Shown: piece after piece, positions 7,901 through 13,597 of the stretch
Layout: every line of letters starts with the position of its first letter
Position numbering within the stretch: the first letter of the stretch is position 1
NCBI GenBank assembly: GCA_002298545.1
Contig: DBKQ01000024.1
Location: forward strand, 46,678-64,987
Origin: Prevotella sp. UBA746
GTDB lineage: Bacteria > Bacteroidota > Bacteroidia > Bacteroidales > Bacteroidaceae
Direction of reading: 5' to 3'
DNA: 18,310 nucleotides
The notes under the pieces: model-generated
Database searches by the model: none
Told to the model about the DNA's origin: nothing
Seen by the model: only the letters and a program-made list of their open reading frames with translations
Translations under genes and position numbers: made by a program

Positions 7901-8793
7901 TCAAGAAGACGTGTAGTGTTGTCGGTAGAATGGTTGTCTACAACGATGACATTGAATTTGAATTTCGTCTTTTGTGAAAGTGCACTGTCAACGGCATCAC
8001 AGATAGTCTTTTCCCTGTTCCTTACAGGTATGATTACAGATGCCTCGTAGTCGAACGCCTGTTCTTTAAAGTCGGGCGTCTCATAGTAAGCCGTATCGAT
8101 AAACGCCCCGATTTGTTTAAGGTGGTTCGTTACGGCATTTTCCATTTCTATTTGTACCTCGCGGTTGCGTGGATTAACATAGTCGAATTGTTTCTCGCCG
8201 CTTGTTCGTGTGTCGCTTTCTTCCTCGGTATACAGAAATTCGTTGATGTGGAAGATGCTGCCTTTACGGCTTAGGAAAAGACGCAGATCGTAGAAACCGG
8301 CGTATTTGTATTCCTTATTGGCAGTCGTTTCCGCATATTCGCGAATGCTGTCAGTCTTTAGCAGTATAACGCTACCGAAGTCGAAGTCATCACGCAAGCT
8401 TCCAGTCTGATAGTCAATTACGGGGTGCTGCTCCGTTTTTCCATTTTCCACAGAGTAGTGGTCGCTGTATACCATTTCCGCATTAGTTTCAACAGCCACT
8501 CGCAGCATTCTTCTTATGGCATACAGTCCGATAGTCAGCGGTGTCGTCTTGGTATAAAGCAGAGCATAGTCGCAGTCGATATTATCGGCAATGCTCATGA
8601 TAGCCGATGACGACATGATATTGTCAACAACGATGAGAGTGCATCCTTCCGGTGCCGTATTGTTTTTGGCAAAGTCTTCAGACACGAGAAGGTTTATATG
8701 TTTCACAGCCCTACATTCGCGCATTTGCTTCAGTGTGGGCTCAATTGCTTCAAAATCCGTACAAGGAATGAAGCAGTCTGTTTTTATTATCAT
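4957..8793 (-). CDS. Glycosyltransferase / DUF4922 (HIT-like) / SpoIID fusion protein
   Basis: The product has 1278 residues and four modules. Residues 1-245 look like a degenerate GT-A fold domain (DYALLYTKTTPL where a DxD would be expected, then MVYSDHY). Residues ~249-470 are a family 2 glycosyltransferase: ASVIIPVRNRE, VIVVDNHSTDN, the DxD-type QLDSDD (343-348) and GED (432-434). Residues ~560-750 are a DUF4922/GalT-like domain with CxxC (Cys569, Cys572) and the HIT-type motif HxHxQ (His648, His650, Gln652), suggesting nucleotidyl transfer or phosphorolysis. Residues ~900-1275 are a SpoIID/LytB domain with INSLPVEKYLESVISSEM and GAGWGHGVGLCQIGA; Glu953 aligns with the catalytic Glu of SpoIID lytic transglycosylases. 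I see no signal peptide or membrane helix, so the protein seems cytoplasmic, unusual for a SpoIID domain. It is first in an operon with an AmpG-like permease. A 7-bp tandem repeat lies in the linker before the SpoIID part. Domains are fairly sure; the reaction is not. Confidence 0.85.
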   Translation of the reverse strand: MIIKTDCFIPCTDFEAIEPTLKQMRECRAVKHINLLVSEDFAKNNTAPEGCTLIVVDNIMSSSAIMSIADNIDCDYALLYTKTTPLTIGLYAIRRMLRVAVETNAEMVYSDHYSVENGKTEQHPVIDYQTGSLRDDFDFGSVILLKTDSIREYAETTANKEYKYAGFYDLRLFLSRKGSIFHINEFLYTEEESDTRTSGEKQFDYVNPRNREVQIEMENAVTNHLKQIGAFIDTAYYETPDFKEQAFDYEASVIIPVRNREKTICDAVDSALSQKTKFKFNVIVVDNHSTDNTTRLLEEYTKREKKNSRHRLIHIKPERTDLGIGGCWNVAVNDSHCGRFAVQLDSDDLYSSPNTLQTIVDEFHKQHAAMIIGSYRMCDFDLNTLPPGLINHAEWTDENGCNNALRINGLGAPRAFFTPLLRQLQFPNTSYGEDYAMALAFCRRYKIGRIFTELYLCRRWGGNSDAALSIEKVNANNLYKDRLRSIELSARQMITKGQTEFMDDNSLHRFFNRQMEQWELARNNFRNLYNIEQKSLSADGITMRVQYNPARIVSTGAKIDKKTIEQRPCFLCKKNRPLEQMTKYLDKDFEILVNPYPILPVHYTIPMRSHQPQAILGNYGEIHRILTEYPELMVFYNGPKCGASAPDHCHFQAGCNGMLPLQTGWQRYSRSLNEIFSTDSDDSISEITDYPSPALLIRSHSMKADSELFKMIYKALPMRNGDTEPMMNLVCWRQDDTYLTVVFPRRKHRPDCYPQSDSNSSLQAPSSTLMVSPGALDMAGLLITPRKDDFDKITAEKAISILKEVSLNEEEFNEVKRNIKESAAKHNAAMLVSAQSHEPNVHVGIVSGEKIEFSLNGEYSAKGETISGKQTVEFSEGGILWNGNLYRELCFSPKTDEASFSLSDVTIGVNFHWERKETQTFLGELRLVVEADKICAINSLPVEKYLESVISSEMSATSSVELLKAHAVISRSWLLAQMEKRKQVATSGNNFFSFVKKDDMLIRWYDREDHTIFDVCADDHCQRYQGITKETSPHVAEAIRQTRGQILMYDGQICDARFSKCCGGVSEEFQYCWEDTKKPYLIAVRDTKEGMSSNDGSMVPDLSKEAEAEKWIRTSPESFCNTTDKKILSQVLNDYDQETADFYRWHVTITQEKLKQLLAEKLKMDFGDVLDLKAVERGKSGRISKLLIVGTKMSFTIGKELEIRRALSDTHLYSSAFVVDKEEVDKNGVPQTFRLTGAGWGHGVGLCQIGAAVMGEKGYAYSEILLHYYRNAEIKKIY
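6493..6520. repeat. Four 7-bp tandem repeats inside the fusion gene
   Basis: Four heptads of the form GGAGNNN follow one another: GGAGCTT, GGAGCTT, GGAGTGA, GGAGTTG. They encode part of the linker SNSSLQAPSSTL (about residues 758-769) between the DUF4922 and SpoIID modules. Because 7 is not a multiple of 3, gain or loss of one unit would put the SpoIID module out of frame. Confidence 0.7.
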
Positions 8794-8818
8794 AATGAGT
8801 ATGTTTTGTTTCTTTTTG

Positions 8819-8826
8819 CAAACTTA
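8819..8826 (-). promoter_or_regulatory. Promoter (-7 box) of the fusion/ampG operon
   Basis: On the minus strand TAAGTTTG fits the Bacteroidetes -7 consensus TAnnTTTG exactly, 25 bp before the ATG at 8793. The -33 element is weak. Transcription would start near 8812, leaving a leader of about 20 nt. Confidence 0.5.
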
Positions 8827-8875
8827 CGGAAAATAAGTTGAAAAGACGAAGAAAGCTTGTTTAAATGCAATATGG

Positions 8876-8927
8876 AAAAACAAAAAAACTGGATGAAAAT
8901 TGTTTTTTTCCCAATTTTCATCCAGTT
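8876..8927 (-). terminator. Rho-independent terminator of the sugar transporter gene
   Basis: A perfect 16-bp stem (8887-8902 with 8912-8927), loop of 9 bases, begins 28 bp after the transporter stop. On the minus strand it is followed by a T-rich run (seven T, G, five T). It isolates the transporter from the next operon. Confidence 0.85.
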
Positions 8928-8954
8928 GACTATATTGTAACCGAAGTTTCTGAT

Positions 8955-10196
8955 TTATTTCTTGAGTCCTATCTTGCTGCCGAAGTTGCAGAACCAGAAT
9001 ACATATATATAATATACGAACATCAAAGCTATAGCATAGCCAACGCCCAATGCCGGGTTGTCAACAATTGCTCCCATGACGAGTGGAAGCGTAGCACCGC
9101 CTACGACACCGAGATTGATAATGCCGGATGCTGCCTTAGTGTGAGGACCGAGCTCCTGCAGACCGAGGTTGAATACCAATGGCCACATTACGGAGTGGAA
9201 CAGTCCGGCTGCAAGCATTGCATATACAGATGCTATGCCGCTGAGCACGAATGATGTAGCCACACAGATAGCACCGCAGATAAGGCATACAGAAAGAATG
9301 TGGCGTGGCTTGAACTTGTTGAGGATAATGGCTCCTGCAAAACGACCGATCATCATTCCGCCCCAATAGTATGAGAGGAACTCAGTTGCCGTACCATAGT
9401 CGAGCAGCGACGGGTTGCTCTTGAAATAGGCAGGCAGCATCGATGGAACGCCGAGTTCGATACCCATATAGAAGAATATTCCGAGCATTCCGAGCCATAC
9501 GTGAGGGTACTTGAACACGCTGCTCTTGTATTCCTTGTGCTCGCCACTTGCTTCTTCTGCTTGTTCTGCCTCGTTGATGTTAGGCAATTTCATGAAGAAC
9601 AGTATAGCGCAGAGGATGAGAGTAAAGATTCCGAGTCCGAGATATGGAGTAGGAACGGCATCAGGAGTAGGAGCTTTTCCGGCTATTATTACGTATGTGA
9701 TAAATACTGGAGCTACGGTGGTGGCTGCTGAGTTCAAGGCATTGGCAAGAGTCATGCGGAACGCGCCCTTTTCAGGAGAACCGAGCACCATGACGTATGG
9801 ATTAGCCACGAGCTGCAGCATAACAATTCCGAGGGCTACAATAAACATGCTGCCGAGGAATACGGAGTAGATAACCGATGTCTCCATGCCGAGCAGTGAA
9901 GATATTCCTAAATAGTTGATTATGAAGCCGATGCCTACGATGGCAAGTCCCAGAAGAAGAGTCTTCTTGTAGCCAATCTTGTTCATCATCAGTCCGAATG
10001 GGATTGAGAGAGCGTAAGCCCCGTAGAATGCGGTGTTAACGAGCTGTCCTTGAGAGTCTTTTAGATTAAATGCCTGTTTGCAGAATTCAATCATAGAATT
10101 GTTCATTGTCGTAATGAATCCGATTAGGAAAAGTACGGCAAACATCACTATTAGCGCAAACGTATAGTTAGGCGCTTTTGTCTTGATATTGTTCAT
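8955..10196 (-). CDS. Sugar:H+ symporter, FucP/GluP-type MFS transporter
   Basis: The 413-residue product has about 12 hydrophobic helices and belongs to the fucose / glucose-galactose permease branch of the major facilitator superfamily in the inner membrane. Recognisable stretches are FLIGFITTMNNSMIEFCKQAF in helix 1, NTAFYGAYALSIPFGLMMNKIGYKK in helix 2 with its following loop, LQLVANPYVMVLG, and the late HSVMWPLVFNLGLQELG with ASGIINLGVVGGA. A hydrophilic loop near residues 203-225 (NEAEQAEEASGEHKE) separates the two halves. The sugar cannot be read from sequence; fucose, glucose, galactose or an amino sugar are all possible. The gene has its own terminator at 8876-8927 and a hairpin upstream (10258-10290), so it is probably a single unit. 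I found no clear TAnnTTTG box before it. No sugar-degrading enzyme is encoded next to it. Confidence 0.85.
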   Translation of the reverse strand: MNNIKTKAPNYTFALIVMFAVLFLIGFITTMNNSMIEFCKQAFNLKDSQGQLVNTAFYGAYALSIPFGLMMNKIGYKKTLLLGLAIVGIGFIINYLGISSLLGMETSVIYSVFLGSMFIVALGIVMLQLVANPYVMVLGSPEKGAFRMTLANALNSAATTVAPVFITYVIIAGKAPTPDAVPTPYLGLGIFTLILCAILFFMKLPNINEAEQAEEASGEHKEYKSSVFKYPHVWLGMLGIFFYMGIELGVPSMLPAYFKSNPSLLDYGTATEFLSYYWGGMMIGRFAGAIILNKFKPRHILSVCLICGAICVATSFVLSGIASVYAMLAAGLFHSVMWPLVFNLGLQELGPHTKAASGIINLGVVGGATLPLVMGAIVDNPALGVGYAIALMFVYYIYVFWFCNFGSKIGLKK

Positions 10197-10257
10197 AAGT
10201 TAGTTATATTTATTAGTTAGGTTACTTTATTATAATGTGTTTGATTGTGGATTAATA

Positions 10258-10290
10258 CCGGAGCAACGGGACATTCCCGTCTTGCTCCGG
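10258..10290 (-). terminator. Hairpin after the zinc-ribbon gene
   Basis: A GC-rich stem of 14 pairs is formed by CCGGAGCAA (10258-10266) with TTGCTCCGG (10282-10290), continued by CGGGA (10267-10271) with TCCCG (10275-10279) across a 2-nt bulge; the loop is 3 bases. It starts 12 bp after the stop at 10302. No good U run follows, so it may be a weak terminator or an mRNA 3'-end stabiliser. Confidence 0.55.
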
Positions 10291-10301
10291 CATCATGTAT
10301 G

Positions 10302-11159
10302 TTATGAAAGTCTGTCTTCAGGAACGCCTTTCAGTTCACCGGTCTTTGTAGAGCGGGTTTTTCTGATAGCGCGCTTGCGCTTTGGCTTTTCTTCAACCGG
10401 TGCTGCTGTCTTAACTCCAGCCAGCTCTGGGTCGATCATAATTCGTCCGCAATATTCGCATACGATAATCTTTTTGTGCATCTTGATGTCAAGCTGTCGC
10501 TGTGGCGGAATCTTGTTGAAGCAGCCGCCGCAGGCGTCACGCTGTACGTATACAATACCGAGTCCGTTGCGTGCGTTCTTGCGGATACGCTTAAAGCTTG
10601 TGAGCAGACGCGGTTCGATTTTTACCTCCAGGTCTTTAGCTTTTTCCTTGAGTCTTTCCTCTTCGGCTCTTGTCTCCTCAACGATTTCGTCGAGCTCATT
10701 CTTCTTTTCTTCGAGAGCCTGGTTGCGGTCGGCGATAAGCTCCTCGGTATGTTTCAAGTCATGCTGGCGCTCGTCGATTTTTGTTGCAGCCTCGCGTATT
10801 TTTTTGTTGCAGAGTTCGATTTCCAGAGTCTGGAATTCGATTTCCTTGCTCAGAGTGTCATACTCGCGGTTGTTCTTAACATCGTCGAGCTGCTTCTTGT
10901 AGCGCTCCACGCTTGCCTGTGCTTCATTGATTTCAGCTTTCTTTTGTGCTACAGCCTGCTGGAAGTCTTCAATCTCGCCCTTAATCTTCTCTACACGAGT
11001 GTTGAGTCCGGCGATTTCGTCTTCCAGGTCTTGTACCTCAAGAGGAAGTTCGCCTCTCAGTGCTTTCTTCTCGTCGATGGCCGACAAGGTGGTCTGCAAC
11101 TGGTAGAGAGTCTTCAGTTTCTCTTCAACTGACAAGTCTGTTGGATCTTTTTTTGCCAT
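10302..11159 (-). CDS. Coiled-coil C4-type zinc-ribbon protein
   Basis: The 285-residue product is mostly a long antiparallel-type coiled coil (about residues 10-180, rich in Glu, Lys and Leu heptads) followed by a zinc ribbon with Cys210-x2-Cys213 and Cys234-x2-Cys237. The stretch NNREYDTLSKEIE (96-108) is typical of this family (C4-type zinc-ribbon proteins, COG1579, which include the helicobacter HP0958/FlgZ and chlamydial CdsZ proteins). Family members bind nucleic acid or act as chaperone/adaptor proteins; the role in Bacteroidales is not established. A basic tail (KPKRKRAIRKTRSTK) follows the ribbon and could contact RNA or DNA. The ATG lies 7 bp after the stop of the Nif3-like gene, so the two are one operon, a pairing I know as common in Bacteroidetes. 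Confidence 0.85.
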   Translation of the reverse strand: MAKKDPTDLSVEEKLKTLYQLQTTLSAIDEKKALRGELPLEVQDLEDEIAGLNTRVEKIKGEIEDFQQAVAQKKAEINEAQASVERYKKQLDDVKNNREYDTLSKEIEFQTLEIELCNKKIREAATKIDERQHDLKHTEELIADRNQALEEKKNELDEIVEETRAEEERLKEKAKDLEVKIEPRLLTSFKRIRKNARNGLGIVYVQRDACGGCFNKIPPQRQLDIKMHKKIIVCEYCGRIMIDPELAGVKTAAPVEEKPKRKRAIRKTRSTKTGELKGVPEDRLS

Positions 11160-11166
11160 ATTATTG

Positions 11167-11952
11167 TTACAAATAGATTATAGGATTCGTGTTAATACCT
11201 GAAAGTATAGTCTTTACTCCAGGGCACTCTTCCTCGATTATTGATTTAAATATTTCTTTTGTGAATTGTTCGCTTTGGTAATGTCCGATTACAGCAATCT
11301 GTATTTCCTGTTCATGCGAGAAATACTCGTGGTAGTGCATCTCGCCAGTAACGAAAGCGTCGGCTCCGAGCTTGATGGCATCCGGCAGTAGGAACGAGCC
11401 TGCTCCTCCGCATATTGCCACTTTCCGTATTGGGCGGCGCAGTAGCTGGTTGCATTGTACACATTCTACGTCGAAAGTCTTTTTGAGCATTATAACGAAG
11501 TCATCGGCTGCCATCGGCTCGCTGAATTCTCCTATTGTTCCGCTTCCGCACAGAATGCCGTCGACCTGTTTCTCTGCAAAGAACGAGACATTGGAAAGTC
11601 TCATCTTCTCTGCTATTTTAAAGTTGACTCCACCCTTTGCATTGTCCATGTTTGTATGCATGGACAATATGGTGATGTCGTTTTTGATAGCCTTAGCCAC
11701 AGTGCGTTGCACATCATTCTCGCCGAGTATTCTTTTTAGTGGATGGAATATCAACGGGTGGTGTGAAACGATGAGGTTACAACCTTTTTCTATAGCCTCG
11801 TCTACAATGTCCTCGGTCACGTCAAGACACAACAATGCCCCTGATACTTCCGCCTCTGTCAATCCAACCTGCAAGCCGGCATTATCGAAGCCTTCTTGTA
11901 GTGGCAGGGGCGCGAAACGTTCAAGGGCATTAACCACTTCTTTTATTTTCAC
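11167..11952 (-). CDS. Nif3-like dinuclear metal centre protein (GTG start)
   Basis: The 261-residue product belongs to the Nif3/YbgI family (DUF34), which forms a toroidal hexamer with two metal ions per subunit. The metal ligands of E. coli YbgI have counterparts here: His64-His65 (SHHPLIF), Asp103 (HTNMDNA), His224 and Glu228 (GHYQSE). The family has been linked to GTP cyclohydrolase-like and other hydrolase activities, but the physiological reaction is unresolved. The start is GTG, not ATG: the protein begins MKIKEVVNALE as family members do, and no in-frame ATG lies nearby upstream. The gene is the first of an operon with the zinc-ribbon gene 7 bp downstream and has a good promoter at 12017-12048. 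Confidence 0.9.
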   Translation of the reverse strand: MKIKEVVNALERFAPLPLQEGFDNAGLQVGLTEAEVSGALLCLDVTEDIVDEAIEKGCNLIVSHHPLIFHPLKRILGENDVQRTVAKAIKNDITILSMHTNMDNAKGGVNFKIAEKMRLSNVSFFAEKQVDGILCGSGTIGEFSEPMAADDFVIMLKKTFDVECVQCNQLLRRPIRKVAICGGAGSFLLPDAIKLGADAFVTGEMHYHEYFSHEQEIQIAVIGHYQSEQFTKEIFKSIIEEECPGVKTILSGINTNPIIYL

Positions 11953-12016
11953 GCTTTTCAGCCTTTCTTTATTAATATTAGTTGCCTATTATGGGCATTA
12001 TATATATAATAATGTG

Positions 12017-12048
12017 CAAATTTACGCATTTATTCCTTATCTGTGCAA
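12017..12048 (-). promoter_or_regulatory. Promoter of the Nif3/zinc-ribbon operon
   Basis: On the minus strand TTG (12048-12046), a 21-nt spacer and TAAATTTG (12024-12017) match the Bacteroidetes -33/-7 consensus. The expected start near 12010 gives a leader of about 58 nt before the GTG. The leader is AT-rich with an alternating TA palindrome. Confidence 0.6.
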
Positions 12049-12071
12049 GTTTATTCTTTTAAATTAATATG

Positions 12072-12089
12072 TTTTAACTACCCTCACAA
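12072..12089. repeat. Second copy of the TTTTAACTACC-type repeat
   Basis: This matches 5-22 at 16 of 18 positions. It lies between the nuclease stop and the promoter of the Nif3 operon. A weak hairpin (GTTTTA 12071-12076 with TAAAAC 12120-12125) surrounds it and could act as the end of the nuclease transcript. Confidence 0.2.
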
Positions 12090-12127
12090 ATGGGGCGGCA
12101 AATCCTTGCTCAGTTAGAGTAAAACTT

Positions 12128-12982
12128 TTAGATACCCCAGTCGGATGTATTTGCACTTGCTTCAATTTTATTTTCCGTTTTGTCTGGTAGGGCAGGAAAG
12201 AAGTCGATGCCCGTAATTCTTTCCACCTGGTCCACGGAGTTCACGTAGTCTCCTTTCGGGCGGTTCCCGTCTGCATTCTTGTATATAAAGCCAATTGCTT
12301 TAGGTTCGCCTTTCATGCACAATACCACTTTGAAGAAGGCCTCCGGTACTACGACCTTGTTTTTTCCTATTGTCTTATGTTGTCCTTTATATAGTATCGG
12401 ACCGCATACGATATATATATCGCCATATTCCTTTGCCCATTTCCGGCACTGGTTCTCCATCTCGTTCCAGTCGCCGCGGTTCAGACCTGGGGCTTGTGGA
12501 CAAATATTTGTGAATAGGAATGATTGCACCATAGCTTCTTCGCTCCATTTGTTGTCGCCGGCAGGACACATGTGCCCTCTGTCGTAGCCGGAGCTGTAGT
12601 AGTCCCAATCCGTAGCTCTCGGCATAGGCACATCTTCGTCTTCGTGAAATGCTTTTTGTTTCCTTTTTGCATTGCCTTGACAGCGTTCGGCGGTAAGATG
12701 CCATGCCACCCAGTTTGGAAGTTTCGTGTCTGCATTATATGACACGGTATATCCTTCGCGTTTCAGAATCTGTTCTTTTCCGTTTGTAAGAGGGGCTGGA
12801 ATTTCCAGACTACTGCCAGCATCATTGTCTTGTTTGTATGTTTCTTCCTGAAGTTCCGTCGCTTTTTCTTCGGTTCCTTTTATTCCGCCGATAAGTTGTC
12901 CCTTAGGTTTGTTATTTCCTGCGAGGCATGATGATAGAATTGCCAATGTCAGCAATATGGCAAAAGTCTTAATTTTTTTCAT
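12128..12982 (-). CDS. DNA/RNA non-specific endonuclease, lipoprotein
   Basis: The 284-residue product begins with a lipoprotein signal (MKKIKTFAILLTLAILSSC, acylated Cys19), so the enzyme is probably anchored to a membrane outside the cytoplasm. It carries the signature of the beta-beta-alpha-metal nucleases (NucA/Serratia nuclease family): DRGH (134-137, His137 the general base), and TNICPQ followed by LNRGDWNEME, where Asn168 is the expected metal ligand. It should cut DNA and RNA without sequence preference, for nutrient scavenging or biofilm DNA turnover. An ATG at 13024 would add 14 residues (MKDLRIRQNKKQRK), but would be almost leaderless if the -7-like box TAATTTCG (13039-13032) is used. 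The ATG at 12982 gives a normal signal peptide, so I choose it. The region upstream contains a strong terminator and a putative non-coding RNA. Confidence 0.88.
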   Translation of the reverse strand: MKKIKTFAILLTLAILSSCLAGNNKPKGQLIGGIKGTEEKATELQEETYKQDNDAGSSLEIPAPLTNGKEQILKREGYTVSYNADTKLPNWVAWHLTAERCQGNAKRKQKAFHEDEDVPMPRATDWDYYSSGYDRGHMCPAGDNKWSEEAMVQSFLFTNICPQAPGLNRGDWNEMENQCRKWAKEYGDIYIVCGPILYKGQHKTIGKNKVVVPEAFFKVVLCMKGEPKAIGFIYKNADGNRPKGDYVNSVDQVERITGIDFFPALPDKTENKIEASANTSDWGI

Positions 12983-13031
12983 TTTTCTTTGTTTTTTATT
13001 TTGTCTTATACGCAAGTCTTTCATTGCGCTG

Positions 13032-13039
13032 CGAAATTA
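13032..13039 (-). promoter_or_regulatory. Possible promoter of the nuclease gene
   Basis: TAATTTCG on the minus strand matches TAnnTTTG at all but one fixed position and lies between the strong terminator (13066-13105) and the nuclease ATG at 12982. If used, the nuclease is transcribed independently of the upstream non-coding region. Confidence 0.35.
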
Positions 13040-13055
13040 GTGAAAAAATGCGGAA

Positions 13056-13105
13056 TAAAAAAATAACCGATTCTTTATAAGCCATGCTGCTTAAAAAGAA
13101 CCGGT
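13056..13105 (-). terminator. Strong terminator ending the non-coding transcript
   Basis: A 17-position stem (13066-13082 with 13089-13105) has one mismatch, one G-U pair and a 6-base loop. On the minus strand it is followed by TATTTTTTTATT. It lies about 75 bp before the nuclease ATG, so it either ends a separate RNA or attenuates the nuclease mRNA. Confidence 0.85.
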
Positions 13106-13417
13106 CTTACTGAAGTTTTTTAACCTATTGAATATCTTCAGTCATTAACTATTACTTTACCTAAATGAACCTTCTTACCTTTTAATTACCTTTTCTGAAT
13201 ACCTATTCTAATATCTTTATCTTGATGCCATGATGGCTGATGAATCTTTTTAAAAGAACGGCTCACCGATATTTGTTAAACAAATGCGCAATGCTGTAAA
13301 ACTAAAATTAAAACTGGGTACGTTTACTTGGTTGCATGCGTATCGTCATTTTTCACAACATACTAATGATGTGTAATCGATGAGCCGACTTTTTCTCTTA
13401 ACGTCTTCGCAGATTGC

Positions 13418-13437
13418 TAAGAGAGCATATCTACAAT
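13418..13437. repeat. 20-base segment complementary to 16372-16396
   Basis: TAAGAGAGCATATCTACAAT here is the reverse complement of 16372-16396 except for a 5-base insertion (TTCCT, 16386-16390) in the latter. The two copies flank the two-component regulator gene in inverted orientation. Here the copy forms the predicted 5' end of the non-coding RNA. Confidence 0.7.
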
Positions 13438-13447
13438 ATTTCGGGTG

Positions 13448-13455
13448 CAAAGATA
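13448..13455 (-). promoter_or_regulatory. Promoter (-7 box) of the non-coding RNA
   Basis: TATCTTTG on the minus strand fits TAnnTTTG exactly. It lies between the terminator of the regulator gene and the structured region, so it would start a new transcript near 13443. The -33 element is not clear. Confidence 0.5.
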
Positions 13456-13496
13456 TTATGATAATCCTAAAGCGGGTGTAAAATATAGTTCATAGA

Positions 13497-13545
13497 ATAA
13501 AAAAAATCGTTCATAATAGTGATTTTGTCATTATTTGAACGATTT
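13497..13545 (-). terminator. Rho-independent terminator of the regulator gene
   Basis: A 10-bp stem (AAATCGTTCA 13504-13513 with TGAACGATTT 13536-13545) is extended inside by two shorter paired blocks. On the minus strand it leads into a run of at least eight T. It lies about 50 bp after the stop of the regulator gene. Confidence 0.85.
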
Positions 13546-13597
13546 GTGCTATTATTCGTAATTAATTTGTGTCCTTATTTGACTTGTATTCCTTTTG

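Larger units (their letters stand above)
13056..13443 (-). ncRNA. Candidate structured non-coding RNA (~390 nt)
   Basis: The stretch lies between a Bacteroidetes-type -7 box (13448-13455) and a strong terminator (13056-13105) and holds no credible reading frame: ATG codons on this strand run into stops within a few codons. Visible structure, in transcript order: a 5' hairpin (13418-13424 with 13394-13400); a long-range stem (13376-13387 with 13259-13270, 11 of 12 pairs) enclosing 105 nt, with the near-palindrome ATTTGTTAAACAAAT (13271-13285) just inside its 3' arm; a purine-rich single-stranded part with AGGTAA three times (at 13186-13191, 13175-13180, 13157-13162); a 7-bp hairpin (13136-13142 with 13109-13115); and the terminator. 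It shows none of the conserved blocks of tmRNA, RNase P RNA or SRP RNA. Its 5' end is complementary to the leader of the neighbouring regulator. The alternative is an unusually long attenuated nuclease leader. Confidence 0.5.

Noticed and set aside
4957..8793. Many plus-strand and minus-strand frames of 60-185 codons inside the large fusion gene
   Set aside because: They lie within a gene with clear domains along its full length and have no family features of their own.
10476..11132. 218-codon plus-strand frame opposite the zinc-ribbon gene
   Set aside because: Its Leu/Phe-rich sequence is the mirror of a Glu/Lys-rich coiled coil; no start signal or family likeness.
13295..13345. Short frame on the minus strand starting MTIRMQPSKRTQF, slightly like ribosomal protein L34
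   Set aside because: It has only 13 codons and stops; the likeness to the start of L34 is too short to mean anything.
13056..13443. tmRNA, RNase P RNA or SRP RNA
   Set aside because: The size fits the first two, but there is no tRNA-like end, no tag reading frame, no GAGGAAAGUC-type block and no SRP tetraloop helix.
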